A DNA stretch of 29,323 nt from an uncultured Sutterella sp. (GCA_905206345.1 CAJLGW010000010.1:1-29323), one strand, 5' to 3'. Counted from the stretch's first letter, positions 1-8,220 are shown. The notes: a model not told the origin generated them from the letters alone. Numbers and translations: made by a program.

Positions 1-30
1 GAATTCTTTTGCGGTATGCTTTCTGCTCAT
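1..30 (-). CDS. Possible 5' end of a gene running out of the window, downstream of smc
   Basis: An ATG at 30 on the minus strand opens ten codons (MSRKHTAKEF) that run off the window edge. An AGAGGA Shine-Dalgarno sequence lies 8 bases upstream of it. In many betaproteobacteria zipA and ligA follow smc, but these ten residues do not identify either one. The 112 bases between smc and this start hold a small hairpin (CTCCC at 69-73 with GGGAG at 81-85) and no other clear signal. The call rests only on the ribosome site and the open frame. Confidence 0.3.
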   Translation of the reverse strand, partial: MSRKHTAKEF

Positions 31-142
31 GACATGGGTCCTCTTTAAAGTTGTTGCCTAAACTTATTCTCCCCCATTTTGGGAGGGAGGAGTGATCCAT
101 GTCATTAAAACAGGGGCTTTACGGAGTTTGCTGTAAGGATTT

Positions 143-3100
143 TTACGCTTTTTGGACGTATTGACTTGCTTCTTTGATGTCCACACTCACCACGCGAGAA
201 ACACCGGGTTCTTTCATCGTCACACCGATCAACTGATTGGTGTGCTCCATCGTCACACGGTGGTGGGTAATCATCATAAATTGCGTATTTTCACTCATAG
301 AGCCCACCAAGCGAGACAAACGCTCTTGATTGGCTTCATCAAGCGGCGCATCAACTTCGTCCAAAAGACAGAACGGTGCAGGATTTAACGTAAAGAACGC
401 AAAGACCAAGGCCGTTGCCGTCAAGGTCAACTCACCGCCCGAGAGCTGACGAATGGAGTGTGGGTGCTTGCCCGGGGGATTGGCGTACATTTCAATCCCC
501 GCTTCCAATGCATCATCACTTGTCATCACCAAACGTGCTTGACCGCCCTTAAAGAGCTGGACAAATTTTTGATTGAAGGCTTCATTAACACGATTAAACG
601 TATCCATCAAAAGAGAACGCGTTTCTTGGTCAATACGCTTAATCGCCGTTTCAATCGTTACGATCGCTTGTTGAAGATCTTCAACTTCCCGATCAATGCG
701 CTCGACCTCTTCGGTTTGAATCTTTAATTGCTCAAGGGCGGCGTGGTTCACTGCACCTAAAGCAGCAATGGATTTAGCTAATTGCTCCACGTCCCAGCGC
801 AATTGATTTTGCTTCGGACGTTCTAACTCATAACGCTCACGCAATGCTGTTTCATCGTATTGCAACTCGTCTAATCGCCCCTTAACAGTCGCAAAGTCAA
901 TTTCGTACTGTTGACGTTTGGTTAAATAATCCGAGATTCTTGCCTCTTGACCCTTCTTTTGATCTTCAAAGCCGGAGAGTTGTTGTTCGGACTCTTGAAC
1001 CTTCGTACTGACCTCTTCAAGTTGCGCACGAACTTTTCCTAAAGCCGCTTGCGCTTCTTCTCGTTTAATGAGAAGGTCTTGCAAACCGTCCTTTTCGCCC
1101 TCTTCATCCAAAGATTCCAATTGGGCACGCAAATCTTCAATTTTGCCGCTCCAGTCCTTCTGCTCATTTTGAGCAACCAATTGAGAGCGTTGTGACTCCG
1201 CAATACGCTCTTTAATGGTCTTAAGCGACAACTCGACCTCGCGTTGGGTGTAAGCAAACACGTTGTAATCTTGTTGGGCTTGGCGCATCGTCTCTTGGGC
1301 TCGCTCCCAAATTACCTTCGCTTCTTCAGCCTTTTCTTGGGCACCGGCCAACAATTCATCCAAATGACTGAAACGCTCTTCGGCTTCTTCGATTTGAGCG
1401 CACACTTCTTCAAGTGCAACCGTACTTTCTTCAATCCAACCGGACAACTCACTGCTACGACGTCGATAGGCAGCAATCGCTGCTTCCAAGCGTGTCACAT
1501 CCAATGCCAGACTACTTTCTTGACGGCGAACAGTCTCTAAACGGGTATTAATCGTTCGTAAGCTCTCAGATAAGGACGAAAGCGTTAAATTGAGTTTGCC
1601 TAACTCACCGTGCGCCGTCTCCACGGCTTGGTGATCGTCTTTTTCCTGCACTTCAAGCGAAGCGATTTCAGTGCGACGCATCAAAAGACCGCTCGTATCA
1701 TCATCGGCCCAGAAGTTCACGCTTAGGTGATCAATAACATGCCCTTCCGGCGTCACAAAGTGATAGCCCTTAGGCAAGTTAGAGAGGTTCTGAACGGCTT
1801 GATTCACCGTTTCTGCAACAAGGTAGCGCGACAACCAAATGCGCAAGGCACCTTCCGTATCCGAGTTCGTCAAATCAAACGTTAACTGATCGGCAAGCGT
1901 CTCAAAAGCAACGTCAACCACGGGCAACGCATCGGACGTTTGTGTCGTATAAAAGGTTAATTTCGACGGGGGCGGCGCCATCACAAAGCCCGCAGCCATC
2001 TGTAGTCTTGAAATACCGATTGCGTTGATACGCTCACGTAACACCGCTTCAATGGCACGAGCCCACTTTGGTTCAACCTGCAAGAGTTCAAACAAGCGAC
2101 TCATACTGGAGAGTCCTTGTTTATTTAACCATTCACCTAACTTATCTGAAGCTCGTGCCTTTTCATCAATCTCTCGCAATGTGGCCAAACGCGACTGAAC
2201 AGAAGCAAGTTTTTGTTCTTTTTGACGGATGGTTTCTTGAACCGAATCATAGCCTTCACGCGTTTCTTCAAGTCGTGCTTGAACCTCTCCGCGTTCGACT
2301 TGCAGAGCTTGGCTTTCTTCCTTGACCATCGCCAACTCTTCTTGAAGACTGGCAAACTGCTCCTCATCAGGCTTTTCGGTTTGCGCCGCTTCAAGCTTAA
2401 ATTTTGCTAAACGCTCATTGAGATTGGTCTTTGTTTTGGAGAGATGCGCCATCTCCATTGACTGATTTCGAACATCGCTTTCGACTTTTTGAGCTTGCGA
2501 CTGAAGGGCCTCAAAAGCAAGTTTTTTCTCTTGAGCAATCTCTTCGGTCTGAATTTGACGCTCTTCTAAAACGTATTGTCGTTCTTCTGCCGTCGCCACC
2601 AACTCTTCTTTTTCTTCTTGCTCAAGCATCAAGGCATGAATGCGCTCGCTTTGCTTTTTAATCTCACTTTCACGAGAGGCAAGCAGCTCCTCATAACTTT
2701 GAACTTGAGACTTCAATAACGCACGACGCTCAATAATCGAACGGATATTGCCTTCGACCGTGGAGATTTGCTTATCAACATCACTTAAATTTTGCGTTTT
2801 ACCCAAAACAGCAATATTGGCGGCATTTAAGGACTCACGAAGCTCATGCAATGCTTGGCGCTTGGCAATCAACTCGGAGTCGTTTTGACTCATTTGAGCT
2901 TGAATTTGAGCAATCTGCGCATTGAGTTTATCAATGGCATTTTTGCTCTCCACCATTTGAGAGAACCACCACAAAGACTCTTTGGTTTTTCGCTCTTGGT
3001 CGAGCTCTTGATAGCGAAGAGCCACTTGAGCCTCAGCTTCTAAGCGAGAAACGGCCTCACGACGCGTGATTTGCAAGTCTGTCACCCGCTCAAGATTGGC

Positions 3101-3664
3101 TCGTGTGGAATTTAAGCGGCTTTCCGCTTCTTTACGACGCTTTTTGTATTTAGAGACACCGGCCGCCTCTTCTAAATATTCGCGACGGCGCTCCGGAGAA
3201 TCTTTAGCAAACTCCGTCACCATCCCTTGACTGATGATGGCGTAAGAGTTGGCACCTAAACCCGTCCCCATAAAGAGGTCTCGAACGTCGGTGGCACGGA
3301 CTTGCTGATTATTAATGAGGTAGGAACTCGTGTTATCACGCGTTAAAACACGCTTAACAGAAATGTCTGCGTAGGCTCCCCAAGGTCCTTGAAGTGTGCC
3401 GTCGGAATTGTCAAAAACCAACTCGACCATGGCACGCCCTGCGGGCTTTCGGTTATCGCTGCCTGCGAAAATCAATTCGCTCATGCTTTTGCAACGCAAG
3501 TCGCTCGCTTTACCTTCGCCCAATGCCCAGCGGACAGCCTCAATCACATTGGATTTGCCGCAACCGTTCGGGCCGACAATACCGACAATCGAAGATGGTA
3601 TCTCGATTGTGGTCAAATCGGCAAACGATTTAAAACCGCTGATTCTAACTTGACGAAGTCGCAT
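143..3664 (-). CDS. smc: Chromosome segregation protein SMC
   Basis: SMC is the ATPase of the bacterial condensin, which acts with ScpA and ScpB to fold and segregate the chromosome in the cytoplasm. The 1173-residue length is normal for the family. The N-terminal head has the start MRLRQVRISGFKSFAD and a Walker A GPNGCGKSN at 31-39. Two long coiled-coil arms rich in E, Q, K and R flank a hinge at roughly 500-660. The C-terminal head carries the LSGGE signature and a Walker B in FCLLDEVDAPLDE, followed by the ITHHR switch region. The ATG at 3664 has a GAGG ribosome site 5 bases upstream. The leader holds a perfect 7-bp inverted repeat (3697-3703 with 3712-3718) of unknown role. scpA and scpB are not in the window. 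Identity is essentially certain. Confidence 0.98.
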   Translation of the reverse strand: MRLRQVRISGFKSFADLTTIEIPSSIVGIVGPNGCGKSNVIEAVRWALGEGKASDLRCKSMSELIFAGSDNRKPAGRAMVELVFDNSDGTLQGPWGAYADISVKRVLTRDNTSSYLINNQQVRATDVRDLFMGTGLGANSYAIISQGMVTEFAKDSPERRREYLEEAAGVSKYKKRRKEAESRLNSTRANLERVTDLQITRREAVSRLEAEAQVALRYQELDQERKTKESLWWFSQMVESKNAIDKLNAQIAQIQAQMSQNDSELIAKRQALHELRESLNAANIAVLGKTQNLSDVDKQISTVEGNIRSIIERRALLKSQVQSYEELLASRESEIKKQSERIHALMLEQEEKEELVATAEERQYVLEERQIQTEEIAQEKKLAFEALQSQAQKVESDVRNQSMEMAHLSKTKTNLNERLAKFKLEAAQTEKPDEEQFASLQEELAMVKEESQALQVERGEVQARLEETREGYDSVQETIRQKEQKLASVQSRLATLREIDEKARASDKLGEWLNKQGLSSMSRLFELLQVEPKWARAIEAVLRERINAIGISRLQMAAGFVMAPPPSKLTFYTTQTSDALPVVDVAFETLADQLTFDLTNSDTEGALRIWLSRYLVAETVNQAVQNLSNLPKGYHFVTPEGHVIDHLSVNFWADDDTSGLLMRRTEIASLEVQEKDDHQAVETAHGELGKLNLTLSSLSESLRTINTRLETVRRQESSLALDVTRLEAAIAAYRRRSSELSGWIEESTVALEEVCAQIEEAEERFSHLDELLAGAQEKAEEAKVIWERAQETMRQAQQDYNVFAYTQREVELSLKTIKERIAESQRSQLVAQNEQKDWSGKIEDLRAQLESLDEEGEKDGLQDLLIKREEAQAALGKVRAQLEEVSTKVQESEQQLSGFEDQKKGQEARISDYLTKRQQYEIDFATVKGRLDELQYDETALRERYELERPKQNQLRWDVEQLAKSIAALGAVNHAALEQLKIQTEEVERIDREVEDLQQAIVTIETAIKRIDQETRSLLMDTFNRVNEAFNQKFVQLFKGGQARLVMTSDDALEAGIEMYANPPGKHPHSIRQLSGGELTLTATALVFAFFTLNPAPFCLLDEVDAPLDEANQERLSRLVGSMSENTQFMMITHHRVTMEHTNQLIGVTMKEPGVSRVVSVDIKEASQYVQKA

Positions 3665-3782
3665 TCAAACCTCAAAAAGAAGGACCCAAAGTAATAGAGG
3701 AACTTGTTGACGTTCCTCATAAACACAGGAAACCATTTTATAGAAAAAGTGACCGAACCGCTGATTTCGCAGACTCAGACAA

Positions 3783-3820
3783 AAAAAACTGGCAAAAGCT
3801 CACAGCCCTGCCAGTTTTTT
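3783..3820 (-). terminator. Intrinsic terminator after the TRIC-family gene
   Basis: A perfect 12-bp inverted repeat (AAAAAACTGGCA at 3783-3794, TGCCAGTTTTTT at 3809-3820) with a 14-base loop. It lies 15 bases beyond the stop of the gene that ends at 3835. Read on the minus strand the stem ends in a run of T, as expected of a Rho-independent terminator. The symmetry would let it work in both directions. Confidence 0.85.
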
Positions 3821-3834
3821 AATCGATTGCAATC

Positions 3835-4554
3835 TTATTCGTTTCGGAATTGATCGCGAAGAGTTTCAGGTGACGTATTGGTGTCATCCTTAATGAATTG
3901 GTCGTGGTAGGAGATGTCGACCTTCTTGTAGTAACACCACATACGGAAACCGATAATAAAGATGGAACCAATCCAAATAGCCAAAATATTGTCCATTCCG
4001 AAGTAGTTCAGGAACACATATAACCAACTACCAACAAATGCGACTGAGGCATACGGTTGGTGGTCATAAATCACCCCCGGCTTAATGTTCAAGAACGTAT
4101 CGCGACAAAGACCACCGAAGACACCCGTGGCCACACCGCAAACAACAGCGGCCAACCAAGGCACCCCTAAATTAATCCCGTGACTCGTCCCCACAACGGA
4201 GAAAAAGCCCAAACCAATCGCATCGCTCCAAACAAACCAATCGTAAGAAAGGTGTTTTTTATAGAATTTGAACAAGAACGGCGTAAAAATCGTGATCAAG
4301 AGTACCAACCATACCAACTCTTGGTATTCGATCCAGTACATCGGACGGCGGTCAATCAAAACGTCACGGAAAATCCCCCCGCCGAAAGCCGTGGAGAAAG
4401 CCAAAACGAAGATACCCACCGGGTCACAACGCATACGCACACCAATTAAAACACCGGCAAATGCAAATGCCACGATACCGATCACGTCCGTCAAATACAG
4501 CGGATCCATACGAGACGCAATCATGTCACTAAGAGAATTTAAAATGCTGTCCAT
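3835..4554 (-). CDS. TRIC / UPF0126 family membrane protein (YicG/YadS-like)
   Basis: This is an inner-membrane protein of the UPF0126 family, whose structurally studied members are TRIC-type trimeric cation channels; the physiological role in bacteria is poorly defined. The sequence shows the family's internal duplication. Each half has about three hydrophobic segments and a GG-x-x-RD motif: GGGIFRDVL in the first half and GGLCRDTFL in the second. The C-terminal 30 residues are hydrophilic. Length is about 239 residues, normal for the family. The longest frame begins with a TTG at 4563. I chose the ATG three codons later at 4554 because no ribosome site supports either start. The gene is monocistronic, divergent from queF, and has its own terminator. 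Confidence 0.88.
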   Translation of the reverse strand: MDSILNSLSDMIASRMDPLYLTDVIGIVAFAFAGVLIGVRMRCDPVGIFVLAFSTAFGGGIFRDVLIDRRPMYWIEYQELVWLVLLITIFTPFLFKFYKKHLSYDWFVWSDAIGLGFFSVVGTSHGINLGVPWLAAVVCGVATGVFGGLCRDTFLNIKPGVIYDHQPYASVAFVGSWLYVFLNYFGMDNILAIWIGSIFIIGFRMWCYYKKVDISYHDQFIKDDTNTSPETLRDQFRNE

Positions 4555-4696
4555 TTTGCACAATGAAACTAAAAGTTAAAAATTTGCTTCATTTTACGGA
4601 AAAAATCTTATCCATTCAATGAAAAACACCTAAGGGTTTCTATTAGAATTAACCTGCTTTATGCATTGTTCTCATTTTTTTATGAAAGAAGTTCAC

Positions 4697-5116
4697 ATGT
4701 CTACGAAACCGTCTCGTACTTTAGAAACCTTCCCCAATCCGCATCCTGATCAAGACTACTGGGTTCATATGGAAATCCCGGAATTCACTGCCTTGTGCCC
4801 GCTGACCGGTCAACCCGACTTTGCTACTTTGGTCTTGGACTATATTCCGGACGAGAAAAATCTTGAATTAAAAGCTCTCAAGCTTTATATGTGGTCTTAT
4901 CGCCAAGAAGGTGCTTTCCACGAAGACATCACTAATCGCATCATGAAGGATATGGTGGCGGCTATCAATCCCCGTTATCTCCGTCTCAAAGGTAAGTGGT
5001 GGGTTCGTGGCGGTATCTACACGACCGTGGTTTGTGAGTATCGTCAAGAAGGCTGGACGCCGGCTCCCCGAGTTGATGTCCCTGAATACGAAGCCAACAG
5101 CCCGATGCGAGGCTAA
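4697..5116 (+). CDS. queF: NADPH-dependent 7-cyano-7-deazaguanine (preQ0) reductase
   Basis: QueF reduces the nitrile of preQ0 to preQ1, a late step in making the queuosine base for tRNA anticodons. The 139-residue length fits the single-domain (type I, Bacillus-like) form rather than the long E. coli form. The catalytic cysteine lies in ALCPLTGQPDF (C34, with D41 seven residues on). The substrate and NADPH contacts are in ELKALKLY and in the HED at 75-77, matching the family spacing. The frame is open from an ATG at 4661. I chose the ATG at 4697 because it has a purine-rich site (GAAAGAAG) just upstream and gives the usual N-terminus. The other queuosine genes are not nearby. I see no preQ1 riboswitch in the leader. 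Confidence 0.95.
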   Translation: MSTKPSRTLETFPNPHPDQDYWVHMEIPEFTALCPLTGQPDFATLVLDYIPDEKNLELKALKLYMWSYRQEGAFHEDITNRIMKDMVAAINPRYLRLKGKWWVRGGIYTTVVCEYRQEGWTPAPRVDVPEYEANSPMRG

Positions 5117-5188
5117 TAACAAAAACTCCGATTTAGGGCGGTGCCCGTAAAACTGGAAAAAATAAAAGTCCCGATTTTCGGGGAGAGT

Positions 5189-5220
5189 ACGGCGTGACTT
5201 CGGTCACGCCGTTTCTCTTT
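5189..5220 (+). terminator. Intrinsic terminator of queF
   Basis: A perfect 10-bp stem (ACGGCGTGAC at 5189-5198, GTCACGCCGT at 5203-5212) closed by a stable TTCG tetraloop and followed by TTCTCTTT. It lies about 70 bases past the queF stop. Confidence 0.9.
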
Positions 5221-5232
5221 GCATCAATAAGT

Positions 5233-5529
5233 TTAGCGGAACAAATCCTGCACCATCGTCGTAAATTTCGATTTTCTGCTGACGTTTGCCGGAAGACATT
5301 TGAGCAGATACCGTTGGGCTAAACTGGGAAAAGTTTCATTAGGTTCCTGGCGGGACTGGGCTGCAATGGTGTCCAGAACCAGAGAGCTTTTCCACGAACC
5401 AGGGACACTAGTCACAACCGTGATTGCGTGCTTGGGGATCTCCACCGAAATATGCTTAAGATTGTTCTGAACGGCATCGATTACACGGATTGTATCTTGA
5501 TGTATGATACCTTCTTCCCGCTGGAGCAA
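5233..5529 (-). pseudogene. Degenerate N-terminal fragment of a UvrA-like ABC ATPase
   Basis: The frame encodes 98 residues that resemble the first ATP-binding region of UvrA or of UvrA-like ABC ATPases: IRVIDAVQNNLKHISVEIPK, then a P-loop region, then SSLVLDTIAAQS and NETFPSLAQRYL. Full proteins of this kind run to about 750-950 residues, so nearly all of the protein is missing. The Walker A region reads TSVPGSWKSS where the family has TGVSGSGKSS, so essential glycines are lost. After about residue 78 the similarity stops and the tail looks like unrelated or frameshifted sequence. The only start is a TTG 4 bases past the VOC gene, with no good ribosome site. Glutamine codons are mostly CAG, as in the VOC gene and unlike the core genes. 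I read it as the remnant of a second gene in a transferred pair. Confidence 0.75.
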
Positions 5530-5533
5530 AAAA

Positions 5534-5992
5534 TCAGCTCTCCAGCGGCTGCATGATTTCTAAAATGATTCCATCTGGGTCACGAAAGTAGAAGGCTTTG
5601 CTCCGGCCAAAGCCTTCCTGCCGAAAATCAAATTCCTGGGGTGCGGAAAAACACTCCACGCCCTGCTCCACCAATTTTTGATAGACCCCATCGGCATCCT
5701 CTGTATAGAAGCAAAGTTCTGAAATGGAAGTGGTAAAAAGGTCCATGGGAGTGCGCTGAATTTCATCCTTTACAAACTGGATTAGCTCCACCGGCGGCAT
5801 ATGCAACTGATCCGAGCCGTTCAGATAAGCGACCCGAGCCTTGCAGTTTTCTCGCCGGAACATTGCCTCAGTCTCTTTTCCCTCCATCAGGAGCTCGCCC
5901 TGATACTGAAGGCCCAACACATCCCGATAAAACGCCACGGAACGATCCATGTCGCTGACAGTCAATCCTACATGATAAATTTTCCCAATCAT
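5534..5992 (-). CDS. VOC (glyoxalase/dioxygenase fold) family protein, probably horizontally acquired
   Basis: The 152-residue protein has two beta-alpha-beta-beta-beta modules typical of the vicinal oxygen chelate fold: IYHVGLTVSDMDRSVAFYRDVLGL at the start and AFYFRDPDGIILEIMQP at the end. Family members include glyoxalase I, metallo-thiol transferases and dioxygenases, and the substrate cannot be read from sequence. Likely metal positions are H7, E69 and E145. The third ligand position, often His, is E92 here (SISELCFYTED). An AGGGA ribosome site precedes the ATG. Nine of ten Gln codons are CAG, whereas the next gene uses CAA for all five, so the gene has foreign codon use, of a kind seen in Clostridia-like Firmicutes. 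A UvrA-like fragment follows directly. The fold is sure; lactoylglutathione lyase activity is not. Confidence 0.88.
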   Translation of the reverse strand: MIGKIYHVGLTVSDMDRSVAFYRDVLGLQYQGELLMEGKETEAMFRRENCKARVAYLNGSDQLHMPPVELIQFVKDEIQRTPMDLFTTSISELCFYTEDADGVYQKLVEQGVECFSAPQEFDFRQEGFGRSKAFYFRDPDGIILEIMQPLES

Positions 5993-6125
5993 AGGTTTGT
6001 TCCCTCACGAAAGCGTGTATATGTACTAACGACAATACGGTTTCACCAGTGAAATTCGTCCAATATGTCGCTTCATGTGTAAAAAGTCCAGCGATTTCGT
6101 CGGTGTTCTTTGTTGGTAGTTCGAA

Positions 6126-6647
6126 TTAACCGTAGAAACCGCCGTGGCGATGAGCACGAAGTTGCTTCACGCCCATGTCATCATAACGTTCAAACGGTTG
6201 GTGAATCCAAGGATTGTTATCCAAGAAGTCCACATAATAATCGGGCTTCAAAACAGAATGGCTCTTCCACCAAAGAACGGCCACACGGATTTCGGTGATC
6301 GCAGGATAAGACTTCTTTAAGTGTTCAACCACTTTCTTCACGGTCTTACCGGAGTCGACCATATCATCGACCAACAACAAACGCCCCTTGATTTCACCCC
6401 CAGTCTTCGTGATAAAGGCAGCGATATCCAATTCGCCTTGTTGCTTACCTGCTTCTTCACGGTAGGAGCTCGTGGCTAAGATTGCCAACGGGATGTTGTG
6501 AACGCGAGAAAAGATGTCGCCTACACGCATACCACCGCGAGCCAAACACAACAAAGAGTCAAAGTGATAGCCATCAGCGTCGACAGCTAAAATCAAACGT
6601 TCGACTAAATCATCGTAGTTGTCTTGAGTGACGTATAAATCGGTCAT
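6126..6647 (-). CDS. Purine-type phosphoribosyltransferase
   Basis: The 173-residue protein carries the PRPP-binding signature of type I phosphoribosyltransferases, LLLVDDMVDSGKT, at 90-102, and a conserved CLARGGMRVGD loop near 34-44. It probably joins hypoxanthine, guanine or xanthine to PRPP in purine salvage. Betaproteobacteria often have such a gene next to purA, as here, but the base preference cannot be read from the sequence. The start at 6647 has no Shine-Dalgarno sequence. A strong hairpin (6658-6676) sits between it and the purA stop, 45 bases away, so expression may depend on readthrough from purA. Confidence 0.87.
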   Translation of the reverse strand: MTDLYVTQDNYDDLVERLILAVDADGYHFDSLLCLARGGMRVGDIFSRVHNIPLAILATSSYREEAGKQQGELDIAAFITKTGGEIKGRLLLVDDMVDSGKTVKKVVEHLKKSYPAITEIRVAVLWWKSHSVLKPDYYVDFLDNNPWIHQPFERYDDMGVKQLRAHRHGGFYG

Positions 6648-6654
6648 AAGTCAA

Positions 6655-6679
6655 AAGGAGGGCGATTGTCGCCCTCTTT
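6655..6679 (-). terminator. Hairpin between purA and the phosphoribosyltransferase gene (partial terminator?)
   Basis: A perfect 8-bp stem (GAGGGCGA at 6658-6665, TCGCCCTC at 6669-6676) with a 3-base loop, extendable by a GT and AT pairs. On the minus strand it is followed by CTTTTGAC. The short, interrupted T-run suggests partial termination or an mRNA-stabilising structure rather than a full stop. Confidence 0.55.
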
Positions 6680-6692
6680 CTCCACAAAGGAA

Positions 6693-7988
6693 TTATTTAA
6701 CGAAAGGATTGTCCAACATGATCGTGTGAGCACGATCCGGACCCGTGGAAACCACAGCAATCGGGCATCCGGAGACCTCGCTCAAGCGTTGCAAGTAACG
6801 CTTGGCCGTTTCAGGCAATTGATCCCAATCGGTCACGCCATACGTGCTTTGTTCCCAACCCGGGAAGTCTTCATAGATCACTTCACATTGTGCGCAGGCT
6901 TCAGCACCGTAAGGCATGACATCAACTTCCTTGCCTTCATACTTATAGCCAACGCCCAAACGAACCGTTTCAAGACCGTCCAAAACGTCAAGCTTCATAA
7001 CAGCCAAACCGCGCAAACCATTGATTTGTACAGCGCGACGCATAGCAGCACCGTCAAACCAACCGCAACGACGCGGGCGACCCGTAACGGCACCATATTC
7101 GAAACCCTTGTCACGCAAATGTTGACCGAGATCATCGTGCAATTCCGTCGGGAAGGGACCTTCACCAACGCGCGTACAGTAGGCCTTCGTGATACCCAAA
7201 ACATAATCAATGCGATGAGCACCGACTCCGGCACCGGAGCAGACAGCACCGGCAACCGTGTTAGAACTCGTCACATACGGGTACGTACCGTGATCGATGT
7301 CAAGCATGGAGCCTTGAGCGCCTTCAAACAAGAAGGACTTACCTTGATCCATCAACGTGTTGATCGTGTAAGAGATATCCATCACCATGGGCTTAATACG
7401 ATCGGCATAGGCCAACGTATCGTCAATGACCTTATTGACATCCATGGCTTGAGCGCCCAAGTGCTTCGTCAAAACGAAGTTATGGAGTTCCATTGCATCG
7501 CGGACGCGTTCTGCAAAGTGTTCGGGATTGTAGAGGTCAGCCACACGAACGCCACGACGGGAAACTTTATCTTCGTACGTCGGGCCGATACCACGACCAG
7601 TGGTACCGATCTTCTTGGAGCCGGCAGCGGCTTCACGAGCGTGGTCAAGTGCCACGTGATAAGGCATGACCAACGGAGCGTTACCAGAGACCTTCAAGCG
7701 GTGTTCGGCTTCACAACCGTTTTTCTTTAATTGTTCAATTTCGCCAAAGAAAGCTTCAGGGCTAAAGACAATGCCGTTACCCAAATAGCAGGTCATCGTC
7801 GGGTGCATAATACCGGACGGGATCAAACGCAATACCGTCTTGTTACCGTTAATGACCAATGTGTGACCGGCGTTGTGGCCGCCGTTGAAACGTACCACAC
7901 CGTCAACCTTTTCGGTCAACCAGTCAACAACCTTACCTTTACCTTCGTCACCCCATTGGGCGCCGACAACAACAACGTTTTTAGCCAT
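6693..7988 (-). CDS. purA: Adenylosuccinate synthetase
   Basis: PurA condenses IMP and aspartate with GTP to give adenylosuccinate, the first step from IMP to AMP. The 431-residue length is standard. The GTP-binding GDEGKGK motif is at 13-19, followed by FNGGHNAGHT, which carries the catalytic histidine. The conserved ATGRPRRCGWFD stretch (here VTGRPRRCGWFD) and the C-terminal STGPDR are present. A promoter about 75 bases upstream and a GGGGA ribosome site serve it. In many betaproteobacteria hisZ lies between hflC and purA. Here only the DUF2065 gene and a terminator do, so purA is a separate unit. Confidence 0.98.
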   Translation of the reverse strand: MAKNVVVVGAQWGDEGKGKVVDWLTEKVDGVVRFNGGHNAGHTLVINGNKTVLRLIPSGIMHPTMTCYLGNGIVFSPEAFFGEIEQLKKNGCEAEHRLKVSGNAPLVMPYHVALDHAREAAAGSKKIGTTGRGIGPTYEDKVSRRGVRVADLYNPEHFAERVRDAMELHNFVLTKHLGAQAMDVNKVIDDTLAYADRIKPMVMDISYTINTLMDQGKSFLFEGAQGSMLDIDHGTYPYVTSSNTVAGAVCSGAGVGAHRIDYVLGITKAYCTRVGEGPFPTELHDDLGQHLRDKGFEYGAVTGRPRRCGWFDGAAMRRAVQINGLRGLAVMKLDVLDGLETVRLGVGYKYEGKEVDVMPYGAEACAQCEVIYEDFPGWEQSTYGVTDWDQLPETAKRYLQRLSEVSGCPIAVVSTGPDRAHTIMLDNPFVK

Positions 7989-8059
7989 TGTTTATCCCCG
8001 AACCTATTTAAAAATTCTTAATTGAGCGGCGGTTTCTTTCCGCACTCCACAATTTACTA

Positions 8060-8088
8060 ATTATGGCTGAGTTTGCGTGTATTGTGAA
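8060..8088 (-). promoter_or_regulatory. Sigma-70-type promoter for purA
   Basis: On the minus strand a -35 box TTCACA (8088-8083) and a -10 box CATAAT (8065-8060) are separated by exactly 17 bases. Each differs from consensus by one base. The purA ATG lies about 70 bases downstream, and the terminator of the hflKC unit lies upstream. I recognise no PurR-type operator. Confidence 0.7.
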
Positions 8089-8170
8089 GAGATAAATTCG
8101 TAATTTTCTCTTTCCTCGTCAGAATAATCATTACGGTAGAAAAAATTCCGAATTTTCTTGACTTCAAACA

Positions 8171-8204
8171 AAGCAAAAGGCCCTGTAGATTTCTCCACAA
8201 GGCC
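8171..8204 (-). terminator. Intrinsic terminator of the hflK-hflC-DUF2065 unit
   Basis: On the minus strand an 11-bp stem (GGCCTTGTGGA with TCTACAGGGCC, including two GU pairs) is closed by a GAAA tetraloop and followed by TTTTGCTTTG. The wobble pairs form only in the minus-strand transcript, which fixes the direction. Confidence 0.88.
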
Positions 8205-8220
8205 CTCGTTATTGATGGAT

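Noticed and set aside
99..164. 21-codon plus-strand ORF with a strong GGAGGGAGGAG site near the window start
   Set aside because: It runs into the smc 3' end convergently, its product resembles nothing, and the purine run also forms part of a CTCCC/GGGAG inverted repeat. Too weak to call.
4644..4649. TAGAAT as a queF -10 box
   Set aside because: No acceptable -35 hexamer lies 16-18 bases upstream, so the promoter position is left open.
4563..4696. preQ1 riboswitch upstream of queF
   Set aside because: I looked for the preQ1-I stem-loop with its A-rich tail and found no matching hairpin and pseudoknot arrangement in the 130-base gap.
6086..6105. Hairpin plus T-run after the phosphoribosyltransferase gene
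   Set aside because: The stem has a mismatch and a wobble in only six pairs; the TTTTT tail is present but the structure is too weak to call a terminator.
6666..7730. 354-codon open frame antisense to purA
   Set aside because: It lies wholly opposite a clear purA; its composition (rich in T, R, H, V, N) is typical of a shadow frame.
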